This document shows positions 16,537-26,923 of a stretch of 64,000 nucleotides of DNA, in pieces. This DNA is from Psychromonas sp. SA13A (GTDB lineage Bacteria; Pseudomonadota; Gammaproteobacteria; Enterobacterales; Psychromonadaceae): positions 62,001 to 126,000 of the forward strand of contig NZ_WTKU01000007.1 of assembly GCF_011378715.1 (NCBI RefSeq). The letters run 5' to 3'. Below the pieces are notes generated by a model. It made no database searches, had not been told where the DNA came from, and was given only the letters and a program-made list of their open reading frames with translations. Each line of letters starts with the position of its first letter. The first letter of the stretch is position 1. A program made the position numbers and the translations under genes.

Positions 16537-17424
16537 TTAAATAGCGAGATAATTAAGCTGAATACCAAGTTCCAAGGTATCTAAAACAGATTGTGTCGTT
16601 GATTTATGACTTATTTTACCGACTTCAAGTTCGACCAATACTACGGCTGAAATTTGTGCAAAGTCTTTGCCCGCTAAAAGTATTTGTATTAACGCAACTT
16701 GAAGTGGTGGCAAACTTGGATTAAAAGCTGCATTTTCAGCATAAGCACCTATATAGATTGATTGATCATCAAGCTGAACAGCGATGCCACAGTAGTTTTC
16801 TGAATAGGGTGCATGACTGAGATTTAAAGCAGCAACGGCATTAGTGAGCAATAAATCATCATCAGAAATGGCATATTTTTGTGGTTTATCTTCCATTAAC
16901 AAGGTCGTTATATTGAGATCTTTAGGACCAAATGATTCTGGTAGATATTCTTGTAACGTTTTTGCCTGTCGATTTGGCAGTTGTACCATCATTTTATCCG
17001 CACTACTTAGTTCATTCATAAACTGTCGGCAATGTCCGCAGGGACTGTAGTTTATGGTGATATCTTGTATGCCTTTTTCTCCTTTCATCCAAGCATGGGA
17101 AATGGCAGATTGTTCAGCATGTACCGCTTGTGCCAATGGTGACCCTGGTAGTTCAATATTAGCCCCAAAGTATAATATTCCTGAAAGGCCGCGTGCAATC
17201 GCTCCGACACAGAAATTGGAGATAGGAGAATAGGAGTAACTTGCAGCAAGTGGAAGCAGTGCAATACGTAACTCACTGTCGCTTAATGCTGTTAAAGTCA
17301 TTAACTCATTAAATTGGGCTACTGAAATAGTGGCAGAAAAGTTTTTATCTTCAACGATAGGTTTTAAGTAATCGGCTAAAATTATAGGTAGTTCATTTAA
17401 TGCGTTTACTAACAATTTATTCAT
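16537..17424 (-). CDS. cdd: Cytidine deaminase
   Basis: 295 residues, against 294 in E. coli Cdd, with the same two-domain layout. The zinc and catalytic residues fall at the same numbers: His102 and Glu104 in 'QAVHAEQSAISHAW', and Cys129 and Cys132 in 'YSPCGHCRQFMNEL'. The C-terminal half is the degenerate second domain ('NLSHAPYSENYCGIAVQL'). It converts cytidine and deoxycytidine to uridine and deoxyuridine in the cytoplasm. It lies 27 bases downstream of the DUF1097 gene and near deoA/deoC, which fits nucleoside salvage and catabolism. Confidence 0.96.
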   Translation of the reverse strand: MNKLLVNALNELPIILADYLKPIVEDKNFSATISVAQFNELMTLTALSDSELRIALLPLAASYSYSPISNFCVGAIARGLSGILYFGANIELPGSPLAQAVHAEQSAISHAWMKGEKGIQDITINYSPCGHCRQFMNELSSADKMMVQLPNRQAKTLQEYLPESFGPKDLNITTLLMEDKPQKYAISDDDLLLTNAVAALNLSHAPYSENYCGIAVQLDDQSIYIGAYAENAAFNPSLPPLQVALIQILLAGKDFAQISAVVLVELEVGKISHKSTTQSVLDTLELGIQLNYLAI

Positions 17425-17451
17425 TATTTTATTCCCATTATTTAATTTCTA

Positions 17452-17982
17452 TTATTTTATTCCTAGGCTTTCTGAACAACTGGCTTCTGATCTAATGCTT
17501 TCTGAATGTAGGGATTTTTTATCGCTTGAGCGACGCTCGCTCCATTTATGCAATTGTTCTCCGGTATAAGTCATCAGAAAGCCAACAATAGCACCAACAA
17601 ATAAGGCAATAATCGTAACCATCCATTCTCCATTGGCAGAAAAAATGGCGGCGGCACCGATGAATGTGCCAGGGATAAATTTAAGCACATTAAATTTAGC
17701 TTGAAAACACATAGCAAAGGCGAAGATAGCCGTTGTAGCATACGAAGCAAAATCAGCTGCAAGGTAAGTGGAGAGAAGAATAATTAAAATTGCCCAGATT
17801 GCACCACTGAAATTAGTCAACCAGACTTGAACCAATCCTTTCATGCCTTTATCAGTAGAAGCGAAATAACTGGTTGCCCCTAAGAAAACTAACCAACTTG
17901 CAATATCAAAAAAATTAGTAAACCAAACTAACAAGCCGGATAAAATGCCCGTGCTGATTGACAATGCTAACAGTAAACTCAT
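17452..17982 (-). CDS. DUF1097 family inner-membrane protein (YcdZ-like)
   Basis: 176 residues with about five hydrophobic segments ('LLLALSISTGILSGLLVWF', 'IWAILIILLSTYLA', 'ATTAIFAFAMCF', 'TIIALFVGAIVGFLMTY') and a charged serine-rich tail of about 30 residues. The 'SWLVFLGATSYFASTDKGMK' loop is typical of DUF1097. The function is unknown. Its place directly before cdd suggests the same transcript, so a role linked to nucleosides is possible but unproven. Confidence 0.75.
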   Translation of the reverse strand: MSLLLALSISTGILSGLLVWFTNFFDIASWLVFLGATSYFASTDKGMKGLVQVWLTNFSGAIWAILIILLSTYLAADFASYATTAIFAFAMCFQAKFNVLKFIPGTFIGAAAIFSANGEWMVTIIALFVGAIVGFLMTYTGEQLHKWSERRSSDKKSLHSESIRSEASCSESLGIK

Positions 17983-18301
17983 TGAATATTCCTAACCTTT
18001 GTAAATTAAAATGGTATAAAAAACATGAAAAGAAAGCACATGCTTTGAGTAAAACATGTGCTTATCTTTATAGAAAAGAGAGGTAATAATTGATTGGTTG
18101 CGTTACATAACCCTTTGTTAAACGTTAACCGATATTAGGCAGCACTTTTGTTCAATGCTATCTGATAATAAACTAACAAACGAATAGATTAATTATCATA
18201 CTCAAAGGCGAACCCATTTTTTTTTACATTAAGCTATGAGCATCAAATACTGCTTCAATAACTCTTACTCTCGTTTCTTGTGCCTTTTTATAGGCTTTGC
18301 T
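17983..18301. other. Intergenic region between deoA and the DUF1097 gene, with hairpin
   Basis: AAGCACATG (18034-18042) pairs with CATGTGCTT (18055-18063); on the minus strand a T-rich stretch follows, so this can be the terminator of the deo unit. The remainder must hold the promoter for the DUF1097-cdd pair. Confidence 0.5.
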
Positions 18302-19633
18302 TTAAATATCTTCCGCGCGGATTTGTCCGTAAACATTTGGTGTTGGTTGATAAGCTTGGTCGCCTACTTTAATAGCCTGAAGTAGTGCTGTTGCAGCTTC
18401 TTGCCATTGTTCTTCACTGCGTGCATGAATCACAGCGAGTGGTTTTTGATCGTTTGCAGTTTCACCTAAACAAATAAAGTTATCAAAACCAACTGCATAG
18501 TCAATTGTATCGGTAGAAACGCGACGCCCACCACCCATACTTACTACGGCCATACCAATTGCTCTGGTATCCATCGCCGAAACAATGCCACTTTTTTCTG
18601 CGTAAACAGGTTTGCTAATTTGTGCTTTTTCTAGGTATTTGTCGTAGTGTTCAACAAAGTCTTTAGGTCCACCTAAACCGGCAACCATCTTACTGAAACA
18701 AGCAGCGGCAGTGCCATTGTCGAGTACGGTTTGCAACTGTTGATGTGCTTGTTCACTGTCTTTGGCTAATTTACCCAATACTAGCATTTCTGCACAAAGT
18801 GCCATGGTGATTTCATAGAGGCGAGGGTTACGGTATTCACCGGTTAAGAATTGGACCGCTTCACGTACTTCGAGTGCATTACCTGCTGACGAGGCTAATA
18901 CCTGATTCATATCAGTTAAAATAGCCGTTGTGTTTGTGCCAGCACCATTTGCTACAGCAACAATAGATTTAGCCAGTTCTTCAGATGCTTGATAGGTTGG
19001 CATAAATGCGCCGGAACCTACTTTTACATCCATCACTAATGAATCCAGACCAGCTGCTAGTTTTTTAGATAAAATAGAGGCCGTGATCAAACTAATATTA
19101 TCTACCGTTGCAGTGATATCTCGAATGGCGTAAACACGTTTATCGGCTGGTGCAAGGTTGCCAGTTTGGCCAATTATCGCCACACCTGCTTGTTTGGTTA
19201 CTTCACCAAAAACATCATTACTTGGAGTAATGTTGTAACCAGGAATTGATTCTAATTTATCTAGTGTGCCACCTGTATGTCCAAGGCCACGGCCCGAAAT
19301 CATTGGTACAAAACCGCCACAAGCTGCAACCATAGGACCTAACATAAGCGAGGTAACATCACCAACGCCGCCCGTTGAATGTTTATCAACAATAGGGCCA
19401 CCAAAATTCATGTGATCCCAATTCATAACCATACCTGAATCACGCATTGCACAGGTAAGGGCAATTCGCTCTGACATATCCATTTCATTAAAGAAAATAG
19501 TCATAGCAAATGCACCAATTTGGCTTTCTGAAATAGTATCGTCTGCAACACCTTGAATGAAAAAATTGATTTCTTCAGTGCTTAGCATTTGTCCATCACG
19601 TTTTTTACGGATAATTTCTTGAGGTAAAAACAT
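18302..19633 (-). CDS. deoA: Thymidine phosphorylase
   Basis: 443 residues from the ATG at 19633 ([14 protein letters not shown]), preceded by GGAGA; an upstream ATG at 19645 adds four residues and overlaps the ribosome-binding site. It matches E. coli DeoA throughout: '[20 protein letters not shown]', '[19 protein letters not shown]', '[17 protein letters not shown]', '[12 protein letters not shown]' and '[15 protein letters not shown]'. It splits thymidine and deoxyuridine with phosphate to base and deoxyribose 1-phosphate. It follows deoC by 91 bases on the same strand. deoB and deoD are not in the window. Confidence 0.97.
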   Translation of the reverse strand: MFLPQEIIRKKRDGQMLSTEEINFFIQGVADDTISESQIGAFAMTIFFNEMDMSERIALTCAMRDSGMVMNWDHMNFGGPIVDKHSTGGVGDVTSLMLGPMVAACGGFVPMISGRGLGHTGGTLDKLESIPGYNITPSNDVFGEVTKQAGVAIIGQTGNLAPADKRVYAIRDITATVDNISLITASILSKKLAAGLDSLVMDVKVGSGAFMPTYQASEELAKSIVAVANGAGTNTTAILTDMNQVLASSAGNALEVREAVQFLTGEYRNPRLYEITMALCAEMLVLGKLAKDSEQAHQQLQTVLDNGTAAACFSKMVAGLGGPKDFVEHYDKYLEKAQISKPVYAEKSGIVSAMDTRAIGMAVVSMGGGRRVSTDTIDYAVGFDNFICLGETANDQKPLAVIHARSEEQWQEAATALLQAIKVGDQAYQPTPNVYGQIRAEDI

Positions 19634-19724
19634 TAATCTCTCCATACTCTTTAACGAGTTTTAATTAATTATTTGTCTGCCCCTCTGTAATAAATAGAAG
19701 GGCTAGCTGTATCGAAAACGAGCC

Positions 19725-20501
19725 CTAGTATGCTGTTGCATCGGCTGTTTGATTCGTCACTTCTAATGTATTCAATAAATTAGTCAGTAGGCTTGATGCA
19801 CCAAAACGGTAATGCATGTTATCGGCCCATTGCTTACCTAAAATTTCATCTGCCATTGCTAGGTATTGCGCTGCATCTTGTGCTGTTTTTACGCCACCTG
19901 CCGGCTTGAAACCAACGCGCTGAGCAACACCCATATCGCGGATCACTTTAAGCATAATTTCAGCTGATTCTGGTGTGGCATTAACTGCAACTTTACCAGT
20001 AGAGGTTTTGATGAAATTTGCACCAGCTTCAATGCTTAACTCTGACGCACGCTTAATTAATGCTTCAGTTTTAAGTTCTCCAGTTTCAATGATCACTTTA
20101 AGTAAAGTGTCACCACATGCTGCTTTACATTGTTTTACTAACTCATAACCAACATTTTCATTAGCGGCGATCAGCGCGCGGTATGGAAAAACCACATCAA
20201 CTTCATCGGCTCCATAAGCAATCGCAGCTTTAGTTTCTGCAACTGCTATCTCAATATCATCGTTGCCGTGTGGAAAATTAGTCACGGTTGCGATACGCAC
20301 TTCAGGCGTACCTTGTTCAAGTAGGGTTTTCTTAGCAATAGGAATAAAACGAGGATAAATACAAATTGCAGCAGTATTACCAACGGCCGTTTTAGCATTA
20401 TGACAAAGCTCGATTACTTTTTGATCAGTATCATCGTCATTTAATGTAGTTAAATCCATTAGCTTAAGTGCACGTAAAGCAGCTTTTTTAATATCAGACA
20501 T
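19725..20501 (-). CDS. deoC: Deoxyribose-phosphate aldolase
   Basis: 258 residues, the E. coli DeoC length. The Schiff-base lysine is Lys165 in '[13 protein letters not shown]', Asp102 lies in '[12 protein letters not shown]', and the second lysine is in '[14 protein letters not shown]'. It cleaves deoxyribose 5-phosphate to glyceraldehyde 3-phosphate and acetaldehyde. It is the first gene of the deoC-deoA unit. A G-rich stretch before the ATG (GGAGCCCCCCC on the minus strand) contains the ribosome-binding site. Confidence 0.97.
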   Translation of the reverse strand: MSDIKKAALRALKLMDLTTLNDDDTDQKVIELCHNAKTAVGNTAAICIYPRFIPIAKKTLLEQGTPEVRIATVTNFPHGNDDIEIAVAETKAAIAYGADEVDVVFPYRALIAANENVGYELVKQCKAACGDTLLKVIIETGELKTEALIKRASELSIEAGANFIKTSTGKVAVNATPESAEIMLKVIRDMGVAQRVGFKPAGGVKTAQDAAQYLAMADEILGKQWADNMHYRFGASSLLTNLLNTLEVTNQTADATAY

Positions 20502-20857
20502 AGGGGGGGCTCCAGTTTTATCGTAAGTTGAAAGAAGTTTATGTGTTTGAGATTACATCTAATAAAAGCATTGATATATACGATATAGGCAAAGCACTTT
20601 TTACGTATGGAAAAAGTGAGGGGTTGATTAAAGTCCTTGAAGGTTTTTTAACAGTTAGGTTATGCAGTAAAGTTATACAACTAGACTATACAACTAGACT
20701 ATACAAGTAATTTTATAAAATTAGGTTTATACAAATTGGATATAAAAGACATAACAGAGCATAGACGAAGCTCTGTTATTAGGAGGTATTTTAAGCGAAC
20801 CGTCATAATAAAAAACACTGGCGGTCAAAAATTAAAAGATAGGTATATTTAGTACGG
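20502..20857. other. Intergenic region with 13-base tandem repeat and hairpin
   Basis: TATACAACTAGAC is repeated two and a half times at 20674-20706. ATAACAGAGC (20751-20760) pairs with GCTCTGTTAT (20770-20779) and, on the minus strand, runs into a T-rich stretch, so it likely ends the LysR gene. The rest holds the deoC promoter; I see no clear CytR or CRP site. Confidence 0.6.
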
Positions 20858-21796
20858 TTAGATGTTCTTAACCCAAGGAGCTAATGCAAGATCCCAATAG
20901 GGTGGCGTACCAATATGCTCCTTCAAAAACGTGATCACTGCATTGAGTCTTTTTGGAAGGTGCTTTTTTCGTGGGTAGACGGCATAAACCGGCATATCTA
21001 AATTAGCTTTCCAATCTGGCAGGAGTTGGATAAGTTTGCCTGTTTCAAATTCATTAGATAATAAATAGGTCGCAATATAGCCAATGCCGTGGTCTCCGAT
21101 AACTGCGTCTCTTACCGCTTCAGAAAGGTTGACACGATAGTTGCCCGTCACATGGTTACAGCACAATTGCTCACCTTTACTAAATGGCCAATAACTATAG
21201 TCACGGGTATTACTATGATAAGTAACGCAGTTATGATGCAATAAATCATCTGGGTGAATAGGTTTCGGGTTTCTTTCTAGGTATCCCGGTGAAGCGGCAA
21301 GCACAAAATTACCATCAGCGACTCTTTGGGCTATATAACCCTCATTAATATCTGCATGGGTTGTTATCCATAAATGAATACCTTCATTTAGCATGTCGAT
21401 CTTTTGATCTGAGAAAGTGATGTCAAAATTGATCTCTGGATACTGTTTTTGCATTTTATCTAATACTGGAATGACGTGCAGTGCGCCAAAACTTCGTGAT
21501 AGTGCCAAACGGATGGTGCCTGACATTTGTTCCGTTGCATCCATCATTGCGGCTTCTGCATTTTGAATATTGGCATAGAGTTGAGCACAATGTTCAGCAA
21601 ACTCAATACCAGCATCGGTTAAGGTTAAATTGCGCGTGGTTCTTTGCACAAGTTGCACATTGAGTTCTGACTCTAATTGAGTTAATTGTTTACTAACATA
21701 GGAAATTGATACATCCAATCGTTCAGCCGCTTTAGTAAAGCTGCCACTCATTTTCAATATATGTAATAAATACATTTGATTAGCACGGTTTTTCAT
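20858..21796 (-). CDS. LysR-family transcriptional regulator
   Basis: About 312 residues from the ATG at 21796, with GGAA seven bases upstream; a TTG at 21808 adds four residues. Winged helix-turn-helix 'HILKMSGSFTKAAERLDVSI' and 'YVSKQLTQLESELNVQLVQR', then a substrate domain with 'GTIRLALSRSFGALHVIPVL'. It resembles the CrgA-like branch, as does the other LysR gene at 3524. It lies between deoC and rbsR on the same strand but with its own upstream gap, so its target is not obvious. Confidence 0.85.
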   Translation of the reverse strand: MKNRANQMYLLHILKMSGSFTKAAERLDVSISYVSKQLTQLESELNVQLVQRTTRNLTLTDAGIEFAEHCAQLYANIQNAEAAMMDATEQMSGTIRLALSRSFGALHVIPVLDKMQKQYPEINFDITFSDQKIDMLNEGIHLWITTHADINEGYIAQRVADGNFVLAASPGYLERNPKPIHPDDLLHHNCVTYHSNTRDYSYWPFSKGEQLCCNHVTGNYRVNLSEAVRDAVIGDHGIGYIATYLLSNEFETGKLIQLLPDWKANLDMPVYAVYPRKKHLPKRLNAVITFLKEHIGTPPYWDLALAPWVKNI

Positions 21797-21957
21797 TTCA
21801 ATTTCCAAGTTTTAAAAAAGCATCTTACAAAGATAGTAAAAGCAATGCCAGTAAAAGAGCCGAATGGTAGATAAGTGAAGTGAATAATTTAAATTAACCT
21901 GTTATTGATCAATATCTATTGTTATGTGGCTAGTTAGGGGCCGAATAATGGCCGTCA

Positions 21958-22971
21958 TCAAATCGATTTATTTAGATTTTTAACGCTATCTCTTATTATT
22001 AAACTTGGTTCAAGTTTGATGACGATAGACTCAGCGCGTTGTTTATTAATTTTTTCTAGTAACGTATCGACAGCTTTTGCACCTAACCTAAATTTAGGTT
22101 GATGAATGGTTGTCAGAGAAGGGGTGAAAAATTTAGCCATTTTAATGCCATCATAGCCAATGATAGAGAGGTCTTCTGGTATGCTTATTCCTTGTTTATG
22201 GGCTGCATTAATAACCCCCATTGCCATCATGTCATTACCAATAAAAAGTGCGGAGGGCAGTGGGCCTTTTTCAAATAACTTATTAAATGCTTGAAAACCA
22301 CCTTCAGCTTCAAATTCATCTTCTATGATCCATTCTTTGTTGACAGCAATATGAGCTTCTATCATTGCTTGCTTAAACCCTTGCAACCTTAAGTGAGCTG
22401 TATTTTTTTCTAATGGACCTGTAATACAACCTATTTTTGTATGCCCACAGTCTATTAGGTATTTAGTCGCCATGCTTCCTCCGAGAAAAGAGTGATCTTG
22501 GATTTGATCTAGTGAAGGATCAGCTGGCCCCCAGTCCATAACTATCGAAGGAACTGGTTTATGATGTTGAAGCAGATCAATATGACGACCATCTACTTCT
22601 GCACACATAAGCAGTAAACCATCAACACGCTTTTGCATTAACATGTCTACGTTATGCTGCATTCTCTCTAGAGAACCCTCAGTGTGGCATAAAATAAGGT
22701 TATAATTCTGTTCATAACAACGACGTTCCACACCTTTAATTACTTCAGCAAAAAAAGGATTCGTAGAGGTTGTTATTAACATCCCTAGTGTTTTTGTCTT
22801 ATTGATTTTAAGCCCGCGAGCAAGTGCTGATGGCGTATATCGAAGATCTTCAATAGCTGATTGAACTCTCATAATAACGGGCTCACTGACAAAGTGTGTT
22901 TTATTAATAACATGGCTGACTGTAGATGTAGATACACCAGCTAATTTTGCTACATCCTTCATAGTGGTCAT
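21958..22971 (-). CDS. rbsR: Ribose operon repressor, LacI family
   Basis: 337 residues, strongly like E. coli RbsR: 'TMKDVAKLAGVSTSTVSHVI' (helix-turn-helix, residues 3-22), 'RYTPSALARGLKINKTKTLG', 'MQKRVDGLLLMC' and 'IGYDGIKMAKFFTPSLTTIH'. LacI-type repressors are released by sugar ligand; RbsR responds to ribose. It lies downstream of rbsC on the same strand but after a 395-base gap with a terminator, so it is probably transcribed on its own. Its likely operator is the double palindrome before rbsB. Confidence 0.92.
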   Translation of the reverse strand: MTTMKDVAKLAGVSTSTVSHVINKTHFVSEPVIMRVQSAIEDLRYTPSALARGLKINKTKTLGMLITTSTNPFFAEVIKGVERRCYEQNYNLILCHTEGSLERMQHNVDMLMQKRVDGLLLMCAEVDGRHIDLLQHHKPVPSIVMDWGPADPSLDQIQDHSFLGGSMATKYLIDCGHTKIGCITGPLEKNTAHLRLQGFKQAMIEAHIAVNKEWIIEDEFEAEGGFQAFNKLFEKGPLPSALFIGNDMMAMGVINAAHKQGISIPEDLSIIGYDGIKMAKFFTPSLTTIHQPKFRLGAKAVDTLLEKINKQRAESIVIKLEPSLIIRDSVKNLNKSI

Positions 22972-23366
22972 AAGAAGCCTTCTTAAATTTAAAAACTCAC
23001 CAATTTTTTGTGATGAGGTCAGGGGGAGGGTAACAAATAAGTATTCTTAAACTAACGATAATAATGTTGGGGTATCTTGATTTATTTTCTATTATTATTT
23101 CAAAATTTATATAAACCATTGTAAGTAAGATACAGCTAATCAAGTTGATTGATAAAAAATATAAACTCATAAAACGAATATGCGATCTATTATACCAACT
23201 CAACGTAATAAATTTTTATTTATTACGTAACCCTTTGTATATTTTTGCTTTTAACCTTATGTATAGAATATGTTTAGCGTACTACTGTACTATTTTTTTA
23301 CTTAAAGAATTACAGGTAAAAGTGACTCGCTGAGTCACTTTGCATCCTAGTAAGCTGCTTTATATA
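22972..23366. other. Gap between rbsC and rbsR with rbs terminator
   Basis: AAAGTGACTC (23319-23328) and GAGTCACTTT (23332-23341) form a perfect 10-base stem with a 3-base loop just after rbsC, followed by T's on the minus strand; this likely ends rbsBAC. The rest is A+T-rich and should hold the rbsR promoter. Confidence 0.6.
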
Positions 23367-24341
23367 TTATTCTGTTAATTTGGCTTCCAGACGACTTCTA
23401 TATGTATCTAAAATAACTGCAAGAATAATCACAACACCGGTAATTATTTGTCGTGTAAAGTCACCTAAACCAATTAATAACAGACCATTTCCCAGTACTC
23501 CCATGATACAAGCGCCTAAAAAGGTACCTAACATCGAACCTTTACCACCAAATAATGATGTCCCCCCAATCACTACCGCTGCAATCGCATTAAGTTCAAA
23601 TCCAACACCTAAAATTGGGTTTGCTATATTCAATCGCAACATATACATAACTGCTGCCAGGCCTGTAGCACCGCCGCAGATAGCAAATGCAATAATTTTA
23701 TAGAATTTAGGATTGTGGCCAGATAGACGTACGCTTTCTTCATTATTGCCAATAGCATAAATCATACGGCCGTATACCGTTTTTTTTAACACTACAATAC
23801 CAATTATCACAATAACAACAGCAACAATAAAAATAACAGGAATATGAAAAATAGTCTGCGCACCAAAAGCATTAAAGCTCATCGGGAATCCAAATATCGT
23901 GCGTGCATCAGCGACTTCTAGCGCGGTTCCTCTCGCAATATTCAACATGCCTAGGGTCACTATAAATGAGTGAATCCTCCACTTCTCGCAAATTGCTCCT
24001 GAAATTGCACCACATAAAGTACCGCAGATGACACTCCCTAGTACTGCGAATAATATAGCCATGTCACTAGGAAGCCCGAATTCAGTCATTATTTTAGCAC
24101 CAACAACCGCACTTAGTGCTAATACACTACCTACACTTAAGTCGATACCTCCAAGTAAAATGACAAATGTCATGCCTGCTGCGATGATCGTATTGATACT
24201 AATTTGTTGTAAAATATTAGAAATATTACTGACAGTTAGAAACTTATCGTGGCTCAATGCGAATAGAACAACTAACAGAACAAGAGCCAGACCAATACCT
24301 GCTTCTTTCAATAGCGATCTTGTTATTGATTTTGTATTCAT
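23367..24341 (-). CDS. rbsC: Ribose ABC transporter permease
   Basis: 324 residues, E. coli RbsC being 321. It has about eight to ten membrane segments and the hallmark 'MTFVILLGGIDLSVGSVLAL' and 'NAIAAVVIGGTSLFGGKGSM'. It would form the channel dimer with two ATP-binding domains of RbsA. It follows rbsA by 14 bases and is the last gene of the transporter operon. Confidence 0.93.
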   Translation of the reverse strand: MNTKSITRSLLKEAGIGLALVLLVVLFALSHDKFLTVSNISNILQQISINTIIAAGMTFVILLGGIDLSVGSVLALSAVVGAKIMTEFGLPSDMAILFAVLGSVICGTLCGAISGAICEKWRIHSFIVTLGMLNIARGTALEVADARTIFGFPMSFNAFGAQTIFHIPVIFIVAVVIVIIGIVVLKKTVYGRMIYAIGNNEESVRLSGHNPKFYKIIAFAICGGATGLAAVMYMLRLNIANPILGVGFELNAIAAVVIGGTSLFGGKGSMLGTFLGACIMGVLGNGLLLIGLGDFTRQIITGVVIILAVILDTYRSRLEAKLTE

Positions 24342-24355
24342 TAAGTAACCTCTCT

Positions 24356-25846
24356 CTATAAATAATTTTTATATGCTAATGAAAGAATATTTTGTGGATC
24401 GAAATCTGCTCTTGCTACTTGTCCACTTACCGAACCATTGCTCATTACCATTATTCGGTGGCTGATCCCAATAACTTCATTGACGTCGGATGAAACAACA
24501 ATAATCGCTTTTCCTTGTCGCGCTAACTCCCACAATAATAAATAGATTTCATATTTAGCACCTACGTCGATACCTCTAGTCGGCTCATCTAGTAAAATAA
24601 TATCGGCTTTTGTGGCTAACCATTTTCCGAGAATAACTTTTTGTTGATTTCCACCTGATAGGAAACGAACAAACTGTTCGCTAGAACTAGACTTAATTGA
24701 CAATTCTTTCCTGTAGGATTCACTACTTGAAAGCTCATCTTTTTTGTTTATAAAGCCATATTTTTGATGTTGGTTTAATGTGGATAGAGTAATATTTTTG
24801 CTAATTTCAAAATCAAGAATTAACCCTTGGTCTTTACGGTTTTCGGTAATAAAGCTAATGCCTGCTTTAACCGCTTGTTTTGGATTCTTGATATGGACAT
24901 TTTGATTATTGATGGCAATTTCACCTGATGACAATCTATCAGCACCAAAGATTGCGCGTAATAATTCAGTTCGACCTGAACCTACTAAACCTGCAATCCC
25001 TAAAATTTCTCCTCGTCTGAGTTTAAAGCTGACATCTTTGACTATCGGTGTTGAAAGATGTTTAACTTCCATCATTACATCAGAGGGTTTTACGTCATCG
25101 AAAAATGGATATTCGTTTTCCATTTCTCGACCAACCATACAATGTACAATTTCATTATTATCTACCTCTGAGATAGGGCAGTTTTTTATAACAGCTCCAT
25201 TACGTAAAATACTGATATTATCGCCAATCTCTTTCAGTTCATTTAAACGGTGAGAGATATAAATAATAGTAACGCCTTGATCTTTTAATTGGATGATTAT
25301 TTGAAAAAGGCGCTCTATTTCTTTTGGAGTTAGCGTGGCTGTAGGTTCGTCCAAAATGAGCATGGTTGCTTTTCTAGAGATTGATTTTGCAATTTCAACC
25401 AACTGCATATGCGCTATACCCAACTGAGATACAATGGTTTCAGCTGAAATATCCAATCCCAGTTTTTCTAATATTTTCTGCGTCTGAGAATATAATTTTT
25501 TAAAATCGACAAAACCGCATTTTTTTCTAGGTAGATCATCAAAAAATATATTTTCAGCAACACTCATTTGAGGTAATAAATTAAACTCTTGGTATACAAC
25601 TCTTATACCTTTTTCAATACTCTCGCGAGATGTCTTAGGTTGGTAGGGGAGATCTTCAAAATACATTGAACCACTGGTGGGTGTATAGGCACCACATAGC
25701 ATTTTTATAAGCGTACTCTTTCCCGCGCCATTTTCTCCTACTAATACGTGGCATTTACCTTGTTCAAAGGAAATATTTATATCCTTCAAAACAACAACAC
25801 CAGAAAATGATTTACACAGGTTTTCGGTACGTAATAGTATTGGCAT
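24356..25846 (-). CDS. rbsA: Ribose ABC transporter ATP-binding protein
   Basis: About 496 residues from ATG 25846 (MPILLRTENL); E. coli RbsA has 501. A TTG at 25885 would add 13 unlikely residues. Two fused ATPase domains: the first with Walker A 'GENGAGKSTLIKMLCGAYTP' and signature 'VSQLGIAHMQLVEIAKSISR', the second with 'GLVGSGRTELLRAIFG' and 'LSGGNQQKVILGKWLATKAD'. Both have DEPT Walker B motifs. It powers sugar uptake from the inner face of the membrane. It lies between rbsB and rbsC. Confidence 0.94.
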   Translation of the reverse strand: MPILLRTENLCKSFSGVVVLKDINISFEQGKCHVLVGENGAGKSTLIKMLCGAYTPTSGSMYFEDLPYQPKTSRESIEKGIRVVYQEFNLLPQMSVAENIFFDDLPRKKCGFVDFKKLYSQTQKILEKLGLDISAETIVSQLGIAHMQLVEIAKSISRKATMLILDEPTATLTPKEIERLFQIIIQLKDQGVTIIYISHRLNELKEIGDNISILRNGAVIKNCPISEVDNNEIVHCMVGREMENEYPFFDDVKPSDVMMEVKHLSTPIVKDVSFKLRRGEILGIAGLVGSGRTELLRAIFGADRLSSGEIAINNQNVHIKNPKQAVKAGISFITENRKDQGLILDFEISKNITLSTLNQHQKYGFINKKDELSSSESYRKELSIKSSSSEQFVRFLSGGNQQKVILGKWLATKADIILLDEPTRGIDVGAKYEIYLLLWELARQGKAIIVVSSDVNEVIGISHRIMVMSNGSVSGQVARADFDPQNILSLAYKNYL

Positions 25847-25975
25847 AATGAAGGATCTCCAATTTTTTGATGGAAACAACCTCAACTCTGGAATATTAAA
25901 GTGATTAAATATTAAAACAGGCTTACTTTAAATTATGTATCCATTGTCCATCATTGAGGTTAACTACTAAAATGA

Positions 25976-26923
25976 CTATTCAGGCATTTCATTTTGAACA
26001 TCTTTGCTTGTCACTAATCTAACGGGAGTTTTCACCCAACCCGTTAAATTTTCACCACTATAAATTTTCATACCTGCTTTTACTGCGTTAACAGCTAAGT
26101 CTTTTCCAAAGAAATCCTCACTGGCTAATACTTTGCCATCTTTCATTAATTGTTTAACAGGGGCAATGAAATCAAAACCTACAACTTTAATTTCTCCAGT
26201 TTTTCCTGCAGCTTCGATTGCTTTTACTACACCTAACACCATAGAGTCATTTGCAGACATAACCCCTTGAATATTAGGGTAGCGAGTTAAAAGGTTGGTC
26301 ATTAAAGTGTTAGCTTCTTCTGTTTCCCAATGTGCAGTACGCGAGGCAAGTAAATTTAGGTTATTATCATTAACCGCTTTTATATATCCTTCTTTACGTT
26401 CAATTGCATTTTCGGCGCCTGGGTTACCCTCAATAATGACTACATTGGCATTTTTAGGTAAGTTTTTTGCTAGATAATCGCCTGCTTCAAACGCGCCTAA
26501 TTTATTATCAGGGCCTACGAAAAGGAAATCCTCTGGTAATCCCATTTGTTGAGCTGCTTTTTTATCAAGTCGAACATCAAAATTGACGACGACAATACCT
26601 GCATTCATAGCTCGTTTAATGGAAGGGATTAAGGCGACTGAATTAGCAGGCGCGACAGCAATTACATCACATTGTTTGGTGATATAACCTTCAATGGCAT
26701 TAATTTGAGTATCGATATCACTTTCATTTTTTAAACCCACGGCTTCAAATGTGAATTTATCTTGGTTCTCTTTTGCATAATCTCTCACTCCTATTTCAAC
26801 CGTTCTCCAAAATTCATTGGCAAGTGATTTCATAACAACACACACATGCGGCTTTTCAGCTGCTTGTACACTAAATGGTAAACCTAGCGCGATTAATATT
26901 GCACCTAGCACTTTAATTTTCAT
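25976..26923 (-). CDS. rbsB: Ribose-type periplasmic sugar-binding protein
   Basis: 315 residues: a signal peptide (MKIKVLGAILIALGLPFSVQAA) followed by a type-1 periplasmic binding fold: 'VVMKSLANEFWRTVEIGVRD', 'GIVVVNFDVRLDKKA', 'NVVIIEGNPGAENAIERKEG' and 'GVMSANDSMVLGVVKAIEAA'. It would deliver ribose or a close pentose/allose-like sugar to RbsAC. It is the first gene of the unit. The order B-A-C differs from the enteric rbsDACBKR order, and neither rbsD nor rbsK is nearby. The exact sugar is inferred from RbsR. Confidence 0.87.
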   Translation of the reverse strand: MKIKVLGAILIALGLPFSVQAAEKPHVCVVMKSLANEFWRTVEIGVRDYAKENQDKFTFEAVGLKNESDIDTQINAIEGYITKQCDVIAVAPANSVALIPSIKRAMNAGIVVVNFDVRLDKKAAQQMGLPEDFLFVGPDNKLGAFEAGDYLAKNLPKNANVVIIEGNPGAENAIERKEGYIKAVNDNNLNLLASRTAHWETEEANTLMTNLLTRYPNIQGVMSANDSMVLGVVKAIEAAGKTGEIKVVGFDFIAPVKQLMKDGKVLASEDFFGKDLAVNAVKAGMKIYSGENLTGWVKTPVRLVTSKDVQNEMPE

